Shown: one piece after another, positions 12,419-25,140 of the stretch | How positions within the stretch are numbered: the first letter of the stretch is position 1 | Layout: every line of letters starts with the position of its first letter | Source: Chinchilla lanigera | Lineage: Eukaryota > Chordata > Mammalia > Rodentia > Chinchillidae | DNA length: 64,000 nt | Reading direction: 5' to 3' | Assembly: GCF_000276665.1 (NCBI RefSeq) | Contig: NW_004955433.1 | Span: 19,559,981-19,623,980, forward strand | Made by a program: the position numbers and the translations under genes | The notes under the pieces: generated by a model | The model's database searches: none | Told to the model about the DNA's origin: nothing | Seen by the model: the letters and a program-made list of their open reading frames with translations, nothing else

Positions 12419-13873
12419 AGTGAGGGAAGGTGAGGGGAGAGAAGAAGACTGTAATGTTGCAGTTCATTTCTGTTGTCAGAACAAATACATAAGGATCAGA
12501 AAGTACCCATGTGCATGATTTATTCATAGTGGATGATGAGTTCTTGAAACCACGATTCATGCCTAATGGTATCCCAATTGTCTCAGTTTGGCAGTCAGTA
12601 TGCACACATATTTTTTCTGAATTGAACAATTGAACTATATAAGAAAGGACAACCTGGAGTCAGTTTTTAGGATGCCAGAGGTCAGGATAACATTATGAGA
12701 AGGCACTGGCTTCTGGTGTTAAAGCCATTGCTATGTGCAAAAGAAAGGTGATTGGATTTCAGCGGGGACAAAGCAATGTGTGCAGTTATGTGAAAGTTGT
12801 CCCATGTCTCAGTGTGTTTGGAACGCAGCTGAAGGAAAATGATAAATGATGATGAAGAGGAATGGAGGAGGTCACCGCGTTGGTGGTGATGGTGTTAACA
12901 AAATTCTCAACATTTTATATTTCTGTTGTTTTCATTGACTGTGTTAAACTTTTTGTAAAGTTTGGTGTGATTCATTAATCTTCATAAAAATCCAATAAAC
13001 TTAATGCAATTCCCAGGACAAACTGTCACTACTTTTAAAAGCCTAGAGGAGAATTTCAATAGAGTTACATGGGTTAAATAAAATAACATTTTTCATATTT
13101 TGGGATAAGAAATGATATCATCTCAGTAAGAAAACCCTGGGTTATCTGTCTCGTGGTAATTAAATGCTGAATGATATATGTACATGCATTCAAAAATAAC
13201 AATGTACGAAAATAGTCATTGATTTAAAATGTAGTTCATTTGCTAGACAAAGATAAAAATGTGGTTTAAAAAAAGGTAATGGAAAGATCTTTAGTGGTGA
13301 AATGTATGTGAAAAATATTCATAAGTTCTATTCATCACCTCATATTTTCCTTAAAAACCCAAAACTTTACAAATGTATGAGGCGTTGTAGGTGGACATGG
13401 GGTTAGATTCAATCCCCCAAGTTCTTAAATCAATTGCTTGCATGTAGGTCAATGTTTATGAGCTAGTCTGAGAAGTTAATTAATTTTTAGTTAATATCTG
13501 AAACAAGGAGACCTTCTCCATTTGGGTTATGTTTTGTTACAAATTAGCAAGCAAGTATTCTGACAAGTATTCAATATCTTCCTCTACAAATTCAGTTCCT
13601 CATTCCTTCCTTTCTAATATTGATTCTTCTTTACTACAACCTACTTCCGATGGCAGGGACTTACCTGAAACTCTTTTACATTTGACTTATTGCATCATAG
13701 GAATGCAATGCTATCTAAAATGAGTTACATTTTACTTTAATTAATAAGCTTTAATATTTAAAATAATTTACAGGAAAATTGAACAGACTGTATGGAGAGC
13801 TAAAACATTTCCAGGGCATTTTTCCTTAATACCGATATATTTGATTAGCATCGAATGTTTATTATAATTTTGT
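12419..13873. other. Unannotated AT-rich DNA
   Basis: No gene or repeat family is recognisable. The open frame overlapping its left edge (12270-12629, minus, 119 codons) crosses the GA microsatellite and is Ser/Leu/Phe-rich, as expected for chance translation of such sequence. Confidence 0.5.
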
Positions 13874-14026
13874 TTTTGTTTTCTGAGACAGGGTCTTGCT
13901 ATGTAGTTCAGACTGGACTTGAATTTATTATGTAGCCTAGGTTGGCCTTGAATTCTCAGTAATCTTTCTCCCTCAGTCTCCCCAGTGCTGGGACTGCAGG
14001 CATGCCCCACCATGCCCGAATTGTTT
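13874..14026 (-). mobile_element. B1-type SINE
   Basis: The reversed B1 body is clear: GAGACAGGGTCTTGCTATGTAG, GTAGCCTAGGTTGGCCTTGA, CAGTCTCCCCAGTGCTGGGA and GCATGCCCCACCATGCC. More diverged than the 10.9 kb copy. T-rich stretches flank it but no clean target duplication is visible. Confidence 0.9.
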
Positions 14027-15259
14027 TGTTTTATTTTTGTAATTTTCTCTAATTAATGAACAATATTAATAAAACAGTGTGATACATTATTACTTCTTAT
14101 GTCCATGGCTTACATTATGATTGACCCTTCTTTAATTTTTGTTTTGCACTGAAATCTTTGACTAGTCATCAATATTGAAGAATTTTTTGCCTAGTTTTCA
14201 AAATATTTGAAAATTTGTATTTATATTTTAAACTTTGTTCCATAGCCTTTTGAGTTAATTTTTATACAAGTCTTCAGAATTAGATCAAGGTTTATCATTT
14301 TACCTAGGAGAGACAATTGCTCTGAACCACATTTGTTGAAAAGGCTATTTTCCTCCCACTGAATTGTGTCTGGAACTGTCAAAAATCTGTTGGGTATTAT
14401 TCATGTTGGCTAATTTCTTGATTCTCTCTTCTGTTTCAAGGACCTATGTGCCTGTCTTTCCAGTAATACCACACAGACAGTATTAAGGTGACTATGCGGT
14501 ATGTACTGAAATCAAACAGACTGATTTCCCCGTTTTTTTTTTTTTTTCAAAATGGTTTAGCTATTCTAATACCATTACTTTTCTTTTTTCTTTCCATTGC
14601 CTTTTCATTAAGTTTTTTGAATAATATTGGCTATTTCTGTAAAAATTTTGCCGGAATTTTTATAGGAATTGCACTCACCTTGTATCTCTATTTGGGGAGA
14701 AATTTTTCCATTTTTACTTCCTTTACACTTTCGCTTCATTGAGTCTTCTCACCTATAACAAGGTACACTCTGCTTTATTTAGTTCTTTACTTTTTTCAAG
14801 AGCATTTTATGGTTTTAATCAAAGAAATCATGTACATGATTTGCTAGACTTATGTATAGATATTTCCATTTTTGGTGATTACAAATTATATTTATTGTTC
14901 ATTTCAGTATTTACATCTTCATTGCTATAGAAATATAATTGATACATATATTTGTCAAATATCTGAATCTGCAACCTACTAACCTCTTCTTTTACTTCTT
15001 CTAGAGGTTTTTAGATATTTTGGTGAATTTTGATGCTCATAGTTATGTAATCTATAAGTATAGATTATTTTTTCTTTCTAATTAGTTCTATTATTTCCAT
15101 TTCTTGCTACTTTTACTAGATAGAATTTCTAATACTATGCTATATAATGAGTAGATGTCCTGTGCTATTGTGAATATTGTTAGACACAATGCTAAATTAC
15201 GCTTTTGAATACATTCTTTATGAAATTGAAGAGGTTACTATTTCCATGTTCTTGACTTT

Positions 15260-15441
15260 TTTCAAGACTTGGACCAAGAGATGGAGGGAGGAATGAAGGA
15301 AGGGAGGGGAAGGGGAAATAAAAGCAATTAAGATGTGTTATGTACCTATATCAACTCCTCAAGATGAATATAATCATTGTGTATGGCAACAGGTGTTAAT
15401 AAAACAAATAAAGGTGTTGTTCCACCATCAAAAAAAAAAAG
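15260..15441 (+). mobile_element. Short L1 3' tail inserted in L1 element A
   Basis: A purine-rich GGAGGGAGGAATGAAGGAAG block is followed by ATGAATATAATCATTGTGTATG and ends in a run of A (15431-15441). The same tail type ends the copy at 49560-49998 (GATGAATGTGATCATTATGTAT). After the A run, reversed host L1 resumes with GAATGTTGAATTTTATTAAA. This is a severely 5'-truncated L1 insertion on the opposite strand. Confidence 0.65.
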
Positions 15442-17167
15442 AATGAATGTTGAATTTTATTAAATACTGTTACTACATTTATTTTTATGATCAAGTGATT
15501 TTAAAAATATTTTCAACCTCTTGAATATCGAAGTTCAAGAGGTTGTACTCTCCTTTTGAGAATAAATCACTTTTGATTATCATATACAATGTTTTCACAT
15601 ATTTCTGAATTCTATTTTTCCATAAATTGTTAGGAAAATTTTGTGGTATATTACTAAGGGACATTACACTATAATTTTATTATTTTGAAGCATCTTTGTT
15701 TAGATTTGCTGTCAGAGTAACACTAATTTTATAACATGACTTGGAAATTGTTCTCTACTTTCCGGAATATATTGTGTAGAAGTGGTGTTAATTTTTCTTT
15801 AACATTTGTTAGAATTCTCCTGTGAAGCCATCTGGGAATGGGAGCTTCTATTTTGGGAGATTTAATTTTAAATCCAATTTCCTTAATAGATACAGGATAT
15901 TCAAATTATTTCATATTGGGTGCATTATGATGGCTTGCATTTTCTTCGGCATTGGTCCATTTCATCCAATTTGTCATATTTATGCATGTAAAGTTTTTAG
16001 AATTCTTATTATTACCATTTTTTGATCTGCAGAATCAGATATTTTACTTTCTTTTTGTTTTGTCAAAATTGCTAGATACTTGCTGATTTTTTCAAATATT
16101 TCTGATTATTTCACTGATTGTTTTCAGTTGATATTGCTTCCAATATCACTGATTTCGTTGTTCTCTTTTCTTTTGGAGTTATTTATTCTACTTTTTCTTG
16201 ACTTTTAAGGTATGAGGTATATTACTGAATTGAATTTTTTTTTCTTTTTTGTAGCATTTATGTTTATTACTATAAATTTCCCTCTCAGTGGCACTTTAAT
16301 AGTGTGCTGCACTTTTTAGTATATTGTTTTATAAACTTTTCAATGTAATTTACTATTTCAAAAAATTTCCCCTCATATTTCTTCTTTGATTAGGGTTGAT
16401 TGTGTCATATGTTCTTAGGGAACTTGAAAAGAATGGGTATTTAAAATGGGACATTCAATAAATAGCAATTAGATCCTATTGGTTGACAATAGTTTTTAGT
16501 TCTTTTATAATTTTTAAGCTTTTCAGTGTATTTGTTTTATTGATTGATGAATTAAGGATGTTGAAATCTTGAACTAGGACTACACATTTTTCTAGAACTA
16601 CTTTTATTTCTACATAGTTTTGCTTCTATTTTGTTGATATACTCAGCTATTTGGTGCATTTTATTCAGGACTGTGCTGTGTTCTTTGTGGATTGATATAT
16701 TAGTTATTAAATAATATCTTTCTATTCTTGGTAATTTCCCTTTTGCTCTGAATACTTCCTTGAGACATTAATGCAGTTGTTCCTGTTTTTATTCGTTAAT
16801 GTTCATGTATCTTTTTCTTCCTTGTGGTTTTGAACTTGTGCATTATCATATTAGAAATGAGTATTTTGTGCATAACAAGTAGTTTTATCTTGTATTGCAA
16901 CTCAGTGTTAGTCTTTGCCATTAAGCTGGTGTGCTTAGTTCATTTTCATGTAATGTAATCATTGAAATGTAAGGGTTTGTCTGCCATTTTATTTTTGGAT
17001 TCTTATGCTTTTTCTATTTCTTTTTCCTGTTTTTTATTTTCTGGGATAATTGGTTAACTTTCAAAAATTGACTTGGATGTTTCTATAGTATTTATGAATT
17101 TCTGTCCTTGATATTTTTTGTTTATTTTTTGTTTTATTTTTAGGAGAGTTGTTAATGGAATGATGTT

Positions 17168-17170
<3 letters not shown>

Positions 17171-17216
<46 letters not shown>

Positions 17217-17234
17217 CACACACATGCACACACA
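17171..17234. repeat. (CA)n microsatellite
   Basis: An almost perfect CA dinucleotide run of about 20 units, followed by interrupted CACA/CATG units. It lies inside L1 element A and is probably polymorphic in length. Confidence 0.97.
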
Positions 17235-18091
17235 TACAGAAGAGTCTCATAAGTCTATTGTTATAGTTTTACCAACTCAAGTCATGAACACATGTATGCA
17301 GACCTTATTTCTCTTTGCATGTCTTTAACTTCCCCATTCATACTTCTCTTAAATATTTTGACTACATTCACTTAGAACCATATGTGGTAACTCTTTATTT
17401 TACCTAACAAATATAATTTAAGGGAGTCAAAAAAGAATAAACAACTCTAACATTTATTTTTCTTTATAGAACTCTTTCTTTTTAATGCTCCAGGCTTTCT
17501 TTGATTATTTGACTTCTGTATAAGGAACTTCTTCTTTCTGTACTTTTAGTGTCCAGATAGGAGAGGAAGTGATTTTAGATTTTTTGCATCTGCTAGTGAA
17601 TTAATATCTCTTTCATTCTTGAAGGATAATTTTGATGGATAGAGTCTTCTGAGTGTACAGTTCTTTTCAACACTGTTGTGCCTCTTCCTCCTTCTTTTCT
17701 TCCTTCTTCCTCACCTTCCTTTCTTCCTTTTTTCCTGACAAAAGATCATCCATTATTTCAATCGTTTTGCTGTGGATTTAAAGTGTCTTGATATTTTCAT
17801 ATTTCTTTGCTTCTAACTTATTGAGAAATTTGTGATTTGGGGAAGTGTATGGAGTTCCTACTATTTTAAACCATTGAGCTTGAATAACCTCTTTTATTTC
17901 AGATTTGTGCTTGTCCACCATATTTCAGAAGTTTCAAACATTATTTCTTTGGGTATATTTTCAACACTACCTTCTTCATCTTATCTTTCTGGGACTCTAG
18001 TGAAAAGAAAGTTCTTTTATAAACACCTACATGCCACAGATGACACTATATGTTATTTTGATTCCAAACATATACTTTCCTGTTGTTTTTA

Positions 18092-18144
18092 AACTAATAA
18101 AACATATACTACACTTGATCTTAGCCAAAAGGCCAAGAAGAGAT
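18092..18144 (-). pseudogene. U2 snRNA retropseudogene, 3'-truncated
   Basis: The minus strand reads the 5' end of U2 spliceosomal RNA: nucleotide 1 lies at about 18144 and the match runs about 53 nt to 18092. The central GGCCTTTTGGCTAAGATCAA and the GTGTAGTAT that follows (branch-site recognition region) are identical to U2. Differences include G4 to T, C10 to T and a few changes or a one-base loss near the 3' edge. The Sm site and all 3' stem-loops are absent, so it cannot form an snRNP. A perfect 14-bp duplication TCCTGTTGTTTTTA flanks it (18078-18091 and 18144-18157). No A-tail is present, matching the known class of snRNA pseudogenes that keep the 5' end but lose the 3' part. Confidence 0.95.
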
Positions 18145-18479
18145 CCTGTTGTTTTTAGTGAGCAATTTCTTCTGTTTTATCTTTATCTTCATTGATTCTT
18201 TCCTCTGTGTCCTCTATTATGTTTGAGATCATTCACTGAGTTTTTTCTATTTATTTATTTATTTGCTTATTTTTATTTTATGGACAAAAGGTAAAGCAAA
18301 AATTCATAACAAAATGATAGCAGAATAGCAATTGTTAATACATTCCAAGTTGTTATATTTAAAGTAGTTGCTCAGGGTAAAAGATATGGGCATAATAATT
18401 TCTCCAGTCGATATAAGCACAAATCTTCCTTTTTATCTTCTTGATTTAGCTTTGGTAATTAATGCATATCTAACAATCT

Positions 18480-21400
18480 GTTCATTTCTTTGGTGTTTTC
18501 CATGCTATGAGAGTAAAGATTTTCAAAGTAGGTATTGATGATTTTCTGATTTCACATTTTTCATTCTCATTGCATGAACTTCAGTCTTTCTTTTTTTTGA
18601 TAAGATTGGCTAAGGGTTTATCCATTTTATTTATTCTTTCAAAGGAGCAACTCTTCATTTCATTAATTATTGTATTATTTTCCTACTCTCAATTGCATTA
18701 ATTTTTGCTTTGATCTTTATAATTTCCTCTCATATGGGATTTGGGCTTGACTTGCTTTATTTTCTTGAAGCTTGAGGCACAACATTAGGTTGTTTATTTG
18801 TGTTCATTCTATTTTTCCTGATGTGAGAAATCACCACTATAAATCTCCCTCTGAGGACTGCTTTCAACATGTCCCACAGGTTCCAGTATGTTGTATATGA
18901 ATTTACTTTTTACTGTACTATTGTTTAATTTTTCTTTAATTTCTTCTGTGACTTTCATTGTTCAAGAGGGTGTTATTTAATTTCCAAATGTTTATGGAAT
19001 ATTGTTATTTCTTCTTTGTTAATTTCCAATTTTGTTGCACTATGCTCAGATAATATATGTGAAAATTTCAATTCTTCTGCATTTACTTAAGCATTTTCTA
19101 TGGGATAGTATATGGTCTATTTTAAGGAAGATTACATATGCTGCTGGGAAGAATGTGTATTCTGATGTTGTTGGATGGAACATTCTGTAAACATCTAGTA
19201 AGTCTAAGTGTTCTCAGGTTTGTTTTGTTCCATTCAGATATTTCTTTTCTGATTCTTTTGTTTTGGTTGATTTATCTATTTGTGACACTGGGGTATTAAG
19301 AACTATTCAAATTTAGTTATTGCTTATTAGATTTTTCATGTCTGTTAATATTAGCCTTACACAGTTGAATGCTCCCATATCTGTTGCATTTGTATTTATG
19401 ATTATTTTCTCTTCCTCTTGCAGTTTCCCTTAAGAACTGTGTAGTGACCTGTTTTATCTCTTTTGATCATTCTTGGTTTGAAGTTCACATTGTTTGTAAA
19501 CAGAATAGAAACCCCTCCTCTTTTCTGGGTTTCTGTTGTATGGAATATTATTTTATATTCTTTGATTTTTAGTCTATGAATTTCTTTTTGAGTTTAATAA
19601 GTTTATATAAAGCATATTGTCAGATTTTATTTCTTTGTCTATTCTCCTATGTTTTTTTGATTAGTGAATTGAGGCCATTTATACTGATGGTTATAATGGG
19701 TATGTATTGGCATATCTTTGTTATATTATTTTCCTACTGTGACTTCACTAATTTTCCTCTCTGTTTAGTTACTTACCATGCTTGTTGGTTTCTTTCTGTT
19801 CTTGTTCTTGACATTGTGGTCATTTTTATCTCAGTGTAGAATATCTTTGGGTACCCTTTGTAGTGTTGGTATGGTGGCCATGGATTTCTTCGGTTGATCT
19901 TTGTCATGGAAGTATCTTATTTCATCATTGATTCTGAAAGATAATTTTGCAGGCTACATCAATCTGGGTTGGAAGTTTTTTCTTTCAGGATTTGTAATAT
20001 TTCACTCTAAGCTCTTTTTGACTAGAGGGTTCATGTTGAGAAATCTGCCATGATTTTCATGGGCTTTCCATTATAGTTGATCTGTTTCTTTTTTCTAACA
20101 GCTTTTAGTATTCTGATCTTGTGCTGAATTTCTGGAATCTTGATAATTATATATCTGGGTGTAGATTTATTTTGGTTATGACTAATTAGATTTTGATATG
20201 CCTTACTTGTATGTCAGTTTCTTTTCCATTCTAGGGAAATTTTCTGCTATTACTTCTACAAACAATGTTATGTCATTTGTGTTGACTCCTGCTTTTTCAT
20301 TGACACCAATTATTTTTGTATTATTTTTCTTTGGGTTGTCTTGCAGCTGTTGAATTGTTATTTCCTGATCTTTTGTTATTTTCAAGAGATCATTTCTTTC
20401 ATGATCACTAGCCATAATTCTGTCTCCAAGGTTTGAAAGTCCATCTTCAGTTTCATTTAAAGGGCTTTGCCAGCTTTCAATGGAATTTTTAATTTCCTGG
20501 ATAGCTTTCTGTTTGAATCCATTTCAAGCATTGTATTTCTTTCTTCTATTGGTCATTCATAGTTTTTGTCCTCTTCCTGTCTTTTCATGTTTTTATCTAT
20601 CTCTACTCTATATTTGTTGAGCAATTCCTTTGTAAATGCTGACATCTCTTTTTTAACCTGAGAGATTATTTCTGGTCTGATTTGTTCTATATCCTAAAGG
20701 ATTTGTTTCTTTCCTTCAATTGCTATCACTTCAGACACATCAGGTGTATATTTTTCATTTTCCTCTATCTTGTTATCTCCTGGTCTTGTTCTGGGTGGGT
20801 TTAAGGCCTGAGGTTGAATTTTGCTTCTTCATCTTGTCACTTTCTATTTCAAAAGTTTTTATTTAGTTTTCTGTGTTGATCCATGTAAATTTTTGTAGTA
20901 GACAGTCTTATCACTAGTATCAAGGCCTCTCTAGACAATGTTTATTTTTCAGGGGTGTTTTCTATGTAGGAGGTTCTTGCTTTGTGTCTATCCAAAGTTT
21001 CTGCCTTTCCAAATAATTAAAAGTGATGTGCTATTTTTTTTTTTTTTCTGTTTAGCTTAATCCCCAGTGGTTTGGTGCTGTGGTGTTGTGAGATTATTGT
21101 GAGCCCAGAAATTTCCAGTATTGTTACAAAAGTGAGAACAATAGATTAAAACAGATATGACATCCTAGCTAAAGCAATATAATTAGCACCAACCATATTA
21201 TCAAGAAAAGTGTAGAAACTGACAAACTGTGGTAACTATTAATTTTGTACCTTTAGCAATAGAAGCAAAATTTACAGTTATATAACAGGATTAATCATCA
21301 ATTTGGAGCTCGTATATAAAGTGTTCACCCTTGGTGAGGTGGTTTCACCCTGTTGTGGAGCTATTTAGCAATGACAGTGGATAGAACACAGTTAACTGAA

Positions 21401-22897
21401 AGAAATAAAGTAGAAGCCAGGCTGGAGGATGAAGGATGATGATGCAAGCTTTGTGGAACTAGAGAAGAGTGCAGAAGAGAATGAATGAAGTAATAAGCAA
21501 GGGACTATTAAAGTTGATCTGAAACGTTAGAGACTATTTATTCATATGAAACTATGATTAAATCTGGAGAGATAAACTGAGAAAAAAAAGGGGAAAGAAG
21601 AACAGATTAGAACAAAAATATACATACAAAACAAAAAAAAATATACAGGAAACAAATCAGCAAGTAGAGGAACAAAACAAAATAAAAAATAACAAAACAA
21701 CTTTGGTGTCCACTGAGAGTTAAAACTACTGTATAACACTGCCAAGACTGCAGTAGAGTTTGTGCTGGATTTGAGACTGATCTTGACCTCCAGATTTGGG
21801 GTCTGGGGCCAAAGTCTTCAGCAAGTATTTTCTGTATTCATGTTAGTGCCCTTCCACTGCTTTTCCTATTTCTCTTGGCCAGTTGCTGTGCTATTTTCAA
21901 AAGGAGACAGGTGCTATTCCCAGTCCCATGGACCTTTACCTCCTCCTAGTCCTTGCTCAGCATTCTGTGTTCCTCTTCCATTGGCAAGTCTCTTTCCTCT
22001 CAGGTGGTTTGTTACAGGATGGAGGAGGATGCTGTTGTATGATCTGGTCCTCTGCCTCTGCTGTTGTAGTCCAAGGCTGCTCAGTCCCAGTTTTTACTCC
22101 TCTTCCAAGGTGAGGTGATAACTTCCCATTTGTTGCTTTACAAATTCCACTGCCAGTCACCTATTTCTTCTGTAGTCTGTAACTTCCTTGGTTGAGATGG
22201 GGGGTGCAGTGGAGTGACTTTCTGCTCCTGCCCCTGGTAGCATGTGGACAGCCTGGGGCTGCACAGTCCCAAGGTGCAAGGCTGTTTAATTCCCTGAGCC
22301 TCTTTAACAATAGTTCATGGGGGAGATCATTAGCTGTTCCATTTACTATGTACTCCTGCAGTCTTTAATCTTGTTCCTGGTGGTTCCATTTAGCCCTCTG
22401 GTGCACAAAGAGAACAGGAAGAAAAGAAAAAGAAAAGGAGAAGAAAACAAAAAATGAAAGAAAAAAAAGGAAAACTGGTTGATCACCAGGGTGGGAGCAG
22501 TTTGTGTCAGTAGAATTTACTGCTGGACTATAACGTCTTCTGTTTGGAGGAAGGCAGAGAATGCAGGGGACCTTATACCACAAAAATATCCTATATGGAC
22601 TGATTTGGCTATGTTATTTTAGTGTATCCTTTTCTTTTCTCCTTTTCAGATTCCAAGTATGGCAGGCAGTTGCTCCAATCCAGCAACTCACTGGCAGCTC
22701 AGTGGACTGGCTGGCCTTTTTCTTAAGTCCTTGTCTATGTTTTGCTTGATCTATTGGTCTCTTGTGCCTGATTGATTTTGGTTTCAGGGTGTGTGTTCTT
22801 CCCCATTCTTCCAATTACCTGTGTTTTAGCTGAATTTCTCTGAGTAGCTCAGAAAGAGGCTTCATTTCTGTTCAGCCACATTGCCTCCTTCCTCATT
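18480..22897 (-). mobile_element. Old L1 LINE (element B), 5' UTR to mid-ORF2
   Basis: Reversed L1 in the same orientation as element A. At 18600-19500 lies ORF2 5' sequence (GATAAGATTGGCTAAGGGTTT, CTCCCTCTGAGGACTGCTTT, GAATGTGTATTCTGATGTTG). At 19900-20700 lies ORF1-type sequence (GGCTACATCAATCTGGGTTG; the remnant frame at 20203-20415 carries IIGVNEKAG and ENFPRMEK, typical of the ORF1 central region). From about 20950 to 22897 lies 5' UTR. The reversed 5' terminus includes GCCACATTGCCTCCTTCC, like the GGAGG..AAGATGGC start of L1s. The ORF2 C-terminus and 3' UTR are missing. No frame is intact. Confidence 0.8.
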
Positions 22898-24339
22898 GAG
22901 CTTTTTAAAATGTTAACTTTTGTAACTTACTGTTTAAATTTTTCCACATGATTTTTCTTATATTTTCTATTTCTTTTCTCCAAATTTAATTTTATTTGCC
23001 CAATTAAAATTATTTCCTTTGGTTCACATCTTATCATGGCCTATTGGAAAGACACACTTTGACTCTTTAGCTATTTGTAACACACCCTGGTGAATGGGTG
23101 GGTTCACACTATTAAATTTGACAGTGATAACAATCTATGGCCTCTACTGTGTCTTTGGGAGTGGATAAAGATAAAGGCTTTTCTTTGTTCTTAGCTGCAG
23201 TGCAGTAGTTGTTTCCCACAATTTTACTTATTTTCCTCCCTCATTCTCATTATGTCTTTTCAAATTGGAGATAGGCTTTGGGAGGGGAAGGACTTTATGC
23301 TTTTATTTCTATCCATTTTACTTTTGTCCTCTTTAGCTTAAAATGATCACAACATGAAGTAATCTTAAACTGAGAATTCACTATCCTTTCATTATTTGAG
23401 TCCTGGGTTGCTAAGTGGTCTACCTTCTTCTTTCTCTTCCTTTCAGTATTAACTTTCTTTTCTATACTTTCCTGAAATATTAGCTATATGTAGTGGGAAA
23501 ACAGGAAAAATTAAATCTTCCCCATTTTCCAAATTGTAGAACTCTTTGAACTATTCTGTTTTTTGTTATAAAACTTCTAGAGTCAACAGACACATGTTTG
23601 AACTTATTTGTGTTAGTAATGTTATTTTTTTTTAAAAAAATGTATTTTTGGTATCAATAATGTATCTAGTTAGCTTTCTTGATTGAACTGAGCCATTATC
23701 TCCACTGAGATAAAATTCAACTTTTTAAATTTTTTATATTCTTCTCTAATTCATGCATATCGGAAAAGGATAGATTTTGACAAATCATGTTAGTAATTTT
23801 TTCCTCAATTTAGATTATGAAAAGAGTTGGCTGTTTATTTACAAAGATTATTTTCCCTCTAGTTCTAGCACAATCAATATAGATAAAAAACATGTCATTA
23901 TCCACTCTTGCAAGAAATGTAATAGTTGAAGTTCATATATGATAAACACTGTACTATTTAACCCACCATCCCATCCCATCCACCTCTTCAACTATATGAG
24001 CACACAGACAGAGGAGACACTATGATAACATTGTTGAAGAAATCAGGTCATAATAAGTAGAATTGAGGAAACAAAGTTCAAAGATAGACTATGACTTGTC
24101 CCATGATCTATGTATATTTTGTTTGATTTGAAAAAATTATGAGAGAAGGAAAGGCACGCATTGGGAAGAATTACGAGGTTTAAATTTTTGTGACATGATG
24201 TAAACTGTCTCTTCACACTCACATTCAGTCAAATGATTTATTGACAAACAACATCTAAATTTGATTTTTAAAAAAACTACATTTTTTTGTACAAAAAAGA
24301 GTTTCTTTTTCTTTCTTTCTTTCTTTTTTTTTTTTTTTT
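22898..24339. other. Unannotated AT-rich DNA
   Basis: No gene or repeat family recognised. A TTTC-rich pyrimidine run at 24301-24340 belongs to the reversed tail of the next ID SINE. Confidence 0.5.
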
Positions 24340-24414
24340 GTGGTACCAGAGCTCAAACTCAGGACCTTGTTTTGCCGGAAAGGTGCATGTGTCACTGAGC
24401 TATATCCCCAGCCA
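24340..24414 (-). mobile_element. ID-type (tRNA-derived) SINE
   Basis: Plus-strand GTGGTACCAGAGCTCAAACT, CAGGACCTTG and ACTGAGCTATATCCCCAGCC are the reverse of an ID body, with the T-rich reversed A-tail immediately to the left. Several substitutions indicate an older copy. Confidence 0.88.
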
Positions 24415-25140
24415 AAAAATTAGTTTTTTGTAAAGGAAAACAGGCTTTCAGTATTTATCCACTTGTTAAAATGGACAATGATTTTTCCATAAAATAGCTA
24501 CTTCATATATAATTTACTGGATTTAATGGCATCTTTTCACATCTTTTATTCTTCTATGAGCTTAAAGTAACATGATGAATATAGTCCTGTTATACCAAGT
24601 CATACTTTGAAGAAGTTATCATTAGATGATCCATTCCTATTATTTAGTTGCATCCAGAGACTACTTCGTGTGTTTTAAAATTTTTTCATTCTCAGTGTAG
24701 TGTTCACAATATCAGAAGTACTATAATAGCACAGTGCATGTGCTTAAACCCACCCTGAAGACTCTGCACACTAATAACTTGTGAATGATGGATGTGCAGC
24801 ACATAACCCCGGCTCCTATGAGGAAAATTTAAAAATCCATCATTTTCTAATGTCTCCAGGTTGACAGACATTCTGTAACAAAAAATGGAAAAAGAAGTGT
24901 CGGCCAAAACACTGAACTCGGTGTGCAGCCCTACAGGTGGTGGGGGTTAAGTGTCTGCCTGATATCTCATGTTTTATTTAAGACAAACTTGCCACAGAAA
25001 AATAGCTAGGGGAAGAACGGGTCAATAAAGAATTAGCCTTTTTTTTTTAAAAAAAATTAGGAATTAAAAACAAAGTTAGTTAATTGGGAACAGAACCAAA
25101 AAGAAAGCAGATGTTTCCTAAGCACTTCCTATAATCCAAT
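24415..25140. other. Unannotated DNA
   Basis: Nothing recognisable. A short T8/A9 tract lies near 25040-25057. Confidence 0.5.

Larger units (their letters stand above)
14070..18240 (-). mobile_element. Old L1 LINE (element A), ORF1 to ORF2 C-terminal region
   Basis: The plus strand is reverse-complement L1. From low to high coordinates: the ORF2 C-terminal region (near 14230-14560, including a decayed 'TTGAGTTAATTTTTAT' and 'CATTTGTTGAAAAGGCTATTTTCC'); the reverse-transcriptase region (about 15000-16100, with 'TCTCCTGTGAAGCCATCTGGG' at 15818); the endonuclease region ('ACTATAAATTTCCCTCTCAG', 16270); and ORF1-like sequence (17600-18240, 'GGATAATTTTGATGGATAGAG', 'TTATCTTTCTGGGACTCTAG'). Every frame is broken. 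It is interrupted by a plus-strand L1 tail, a CA microsatellite and a U2 retrocopy, so it predates all three. Limits are approximate. Confidence 0.8.

Noticed and set aside
12270..12629. 119-codon minus-strand frame
   Set aside because: It crosses GA and TAAATGA simple repeats, has no domain, and its composition matches chance translation.
18092..18144. Functional U2 snRNA gene
   Set aside because: Only the 5' third is present, without the Sm site, 3' stem-loops or a proximal sequence element, and it has target duplications.
21762..22118. 118-codon plus-strand frame
   Set aside because: It lies antisense in the 5' UTR of L1 element B. Its Cys/Ser/Leu-rich composition reflects the GC-richer UTR, not a gene.
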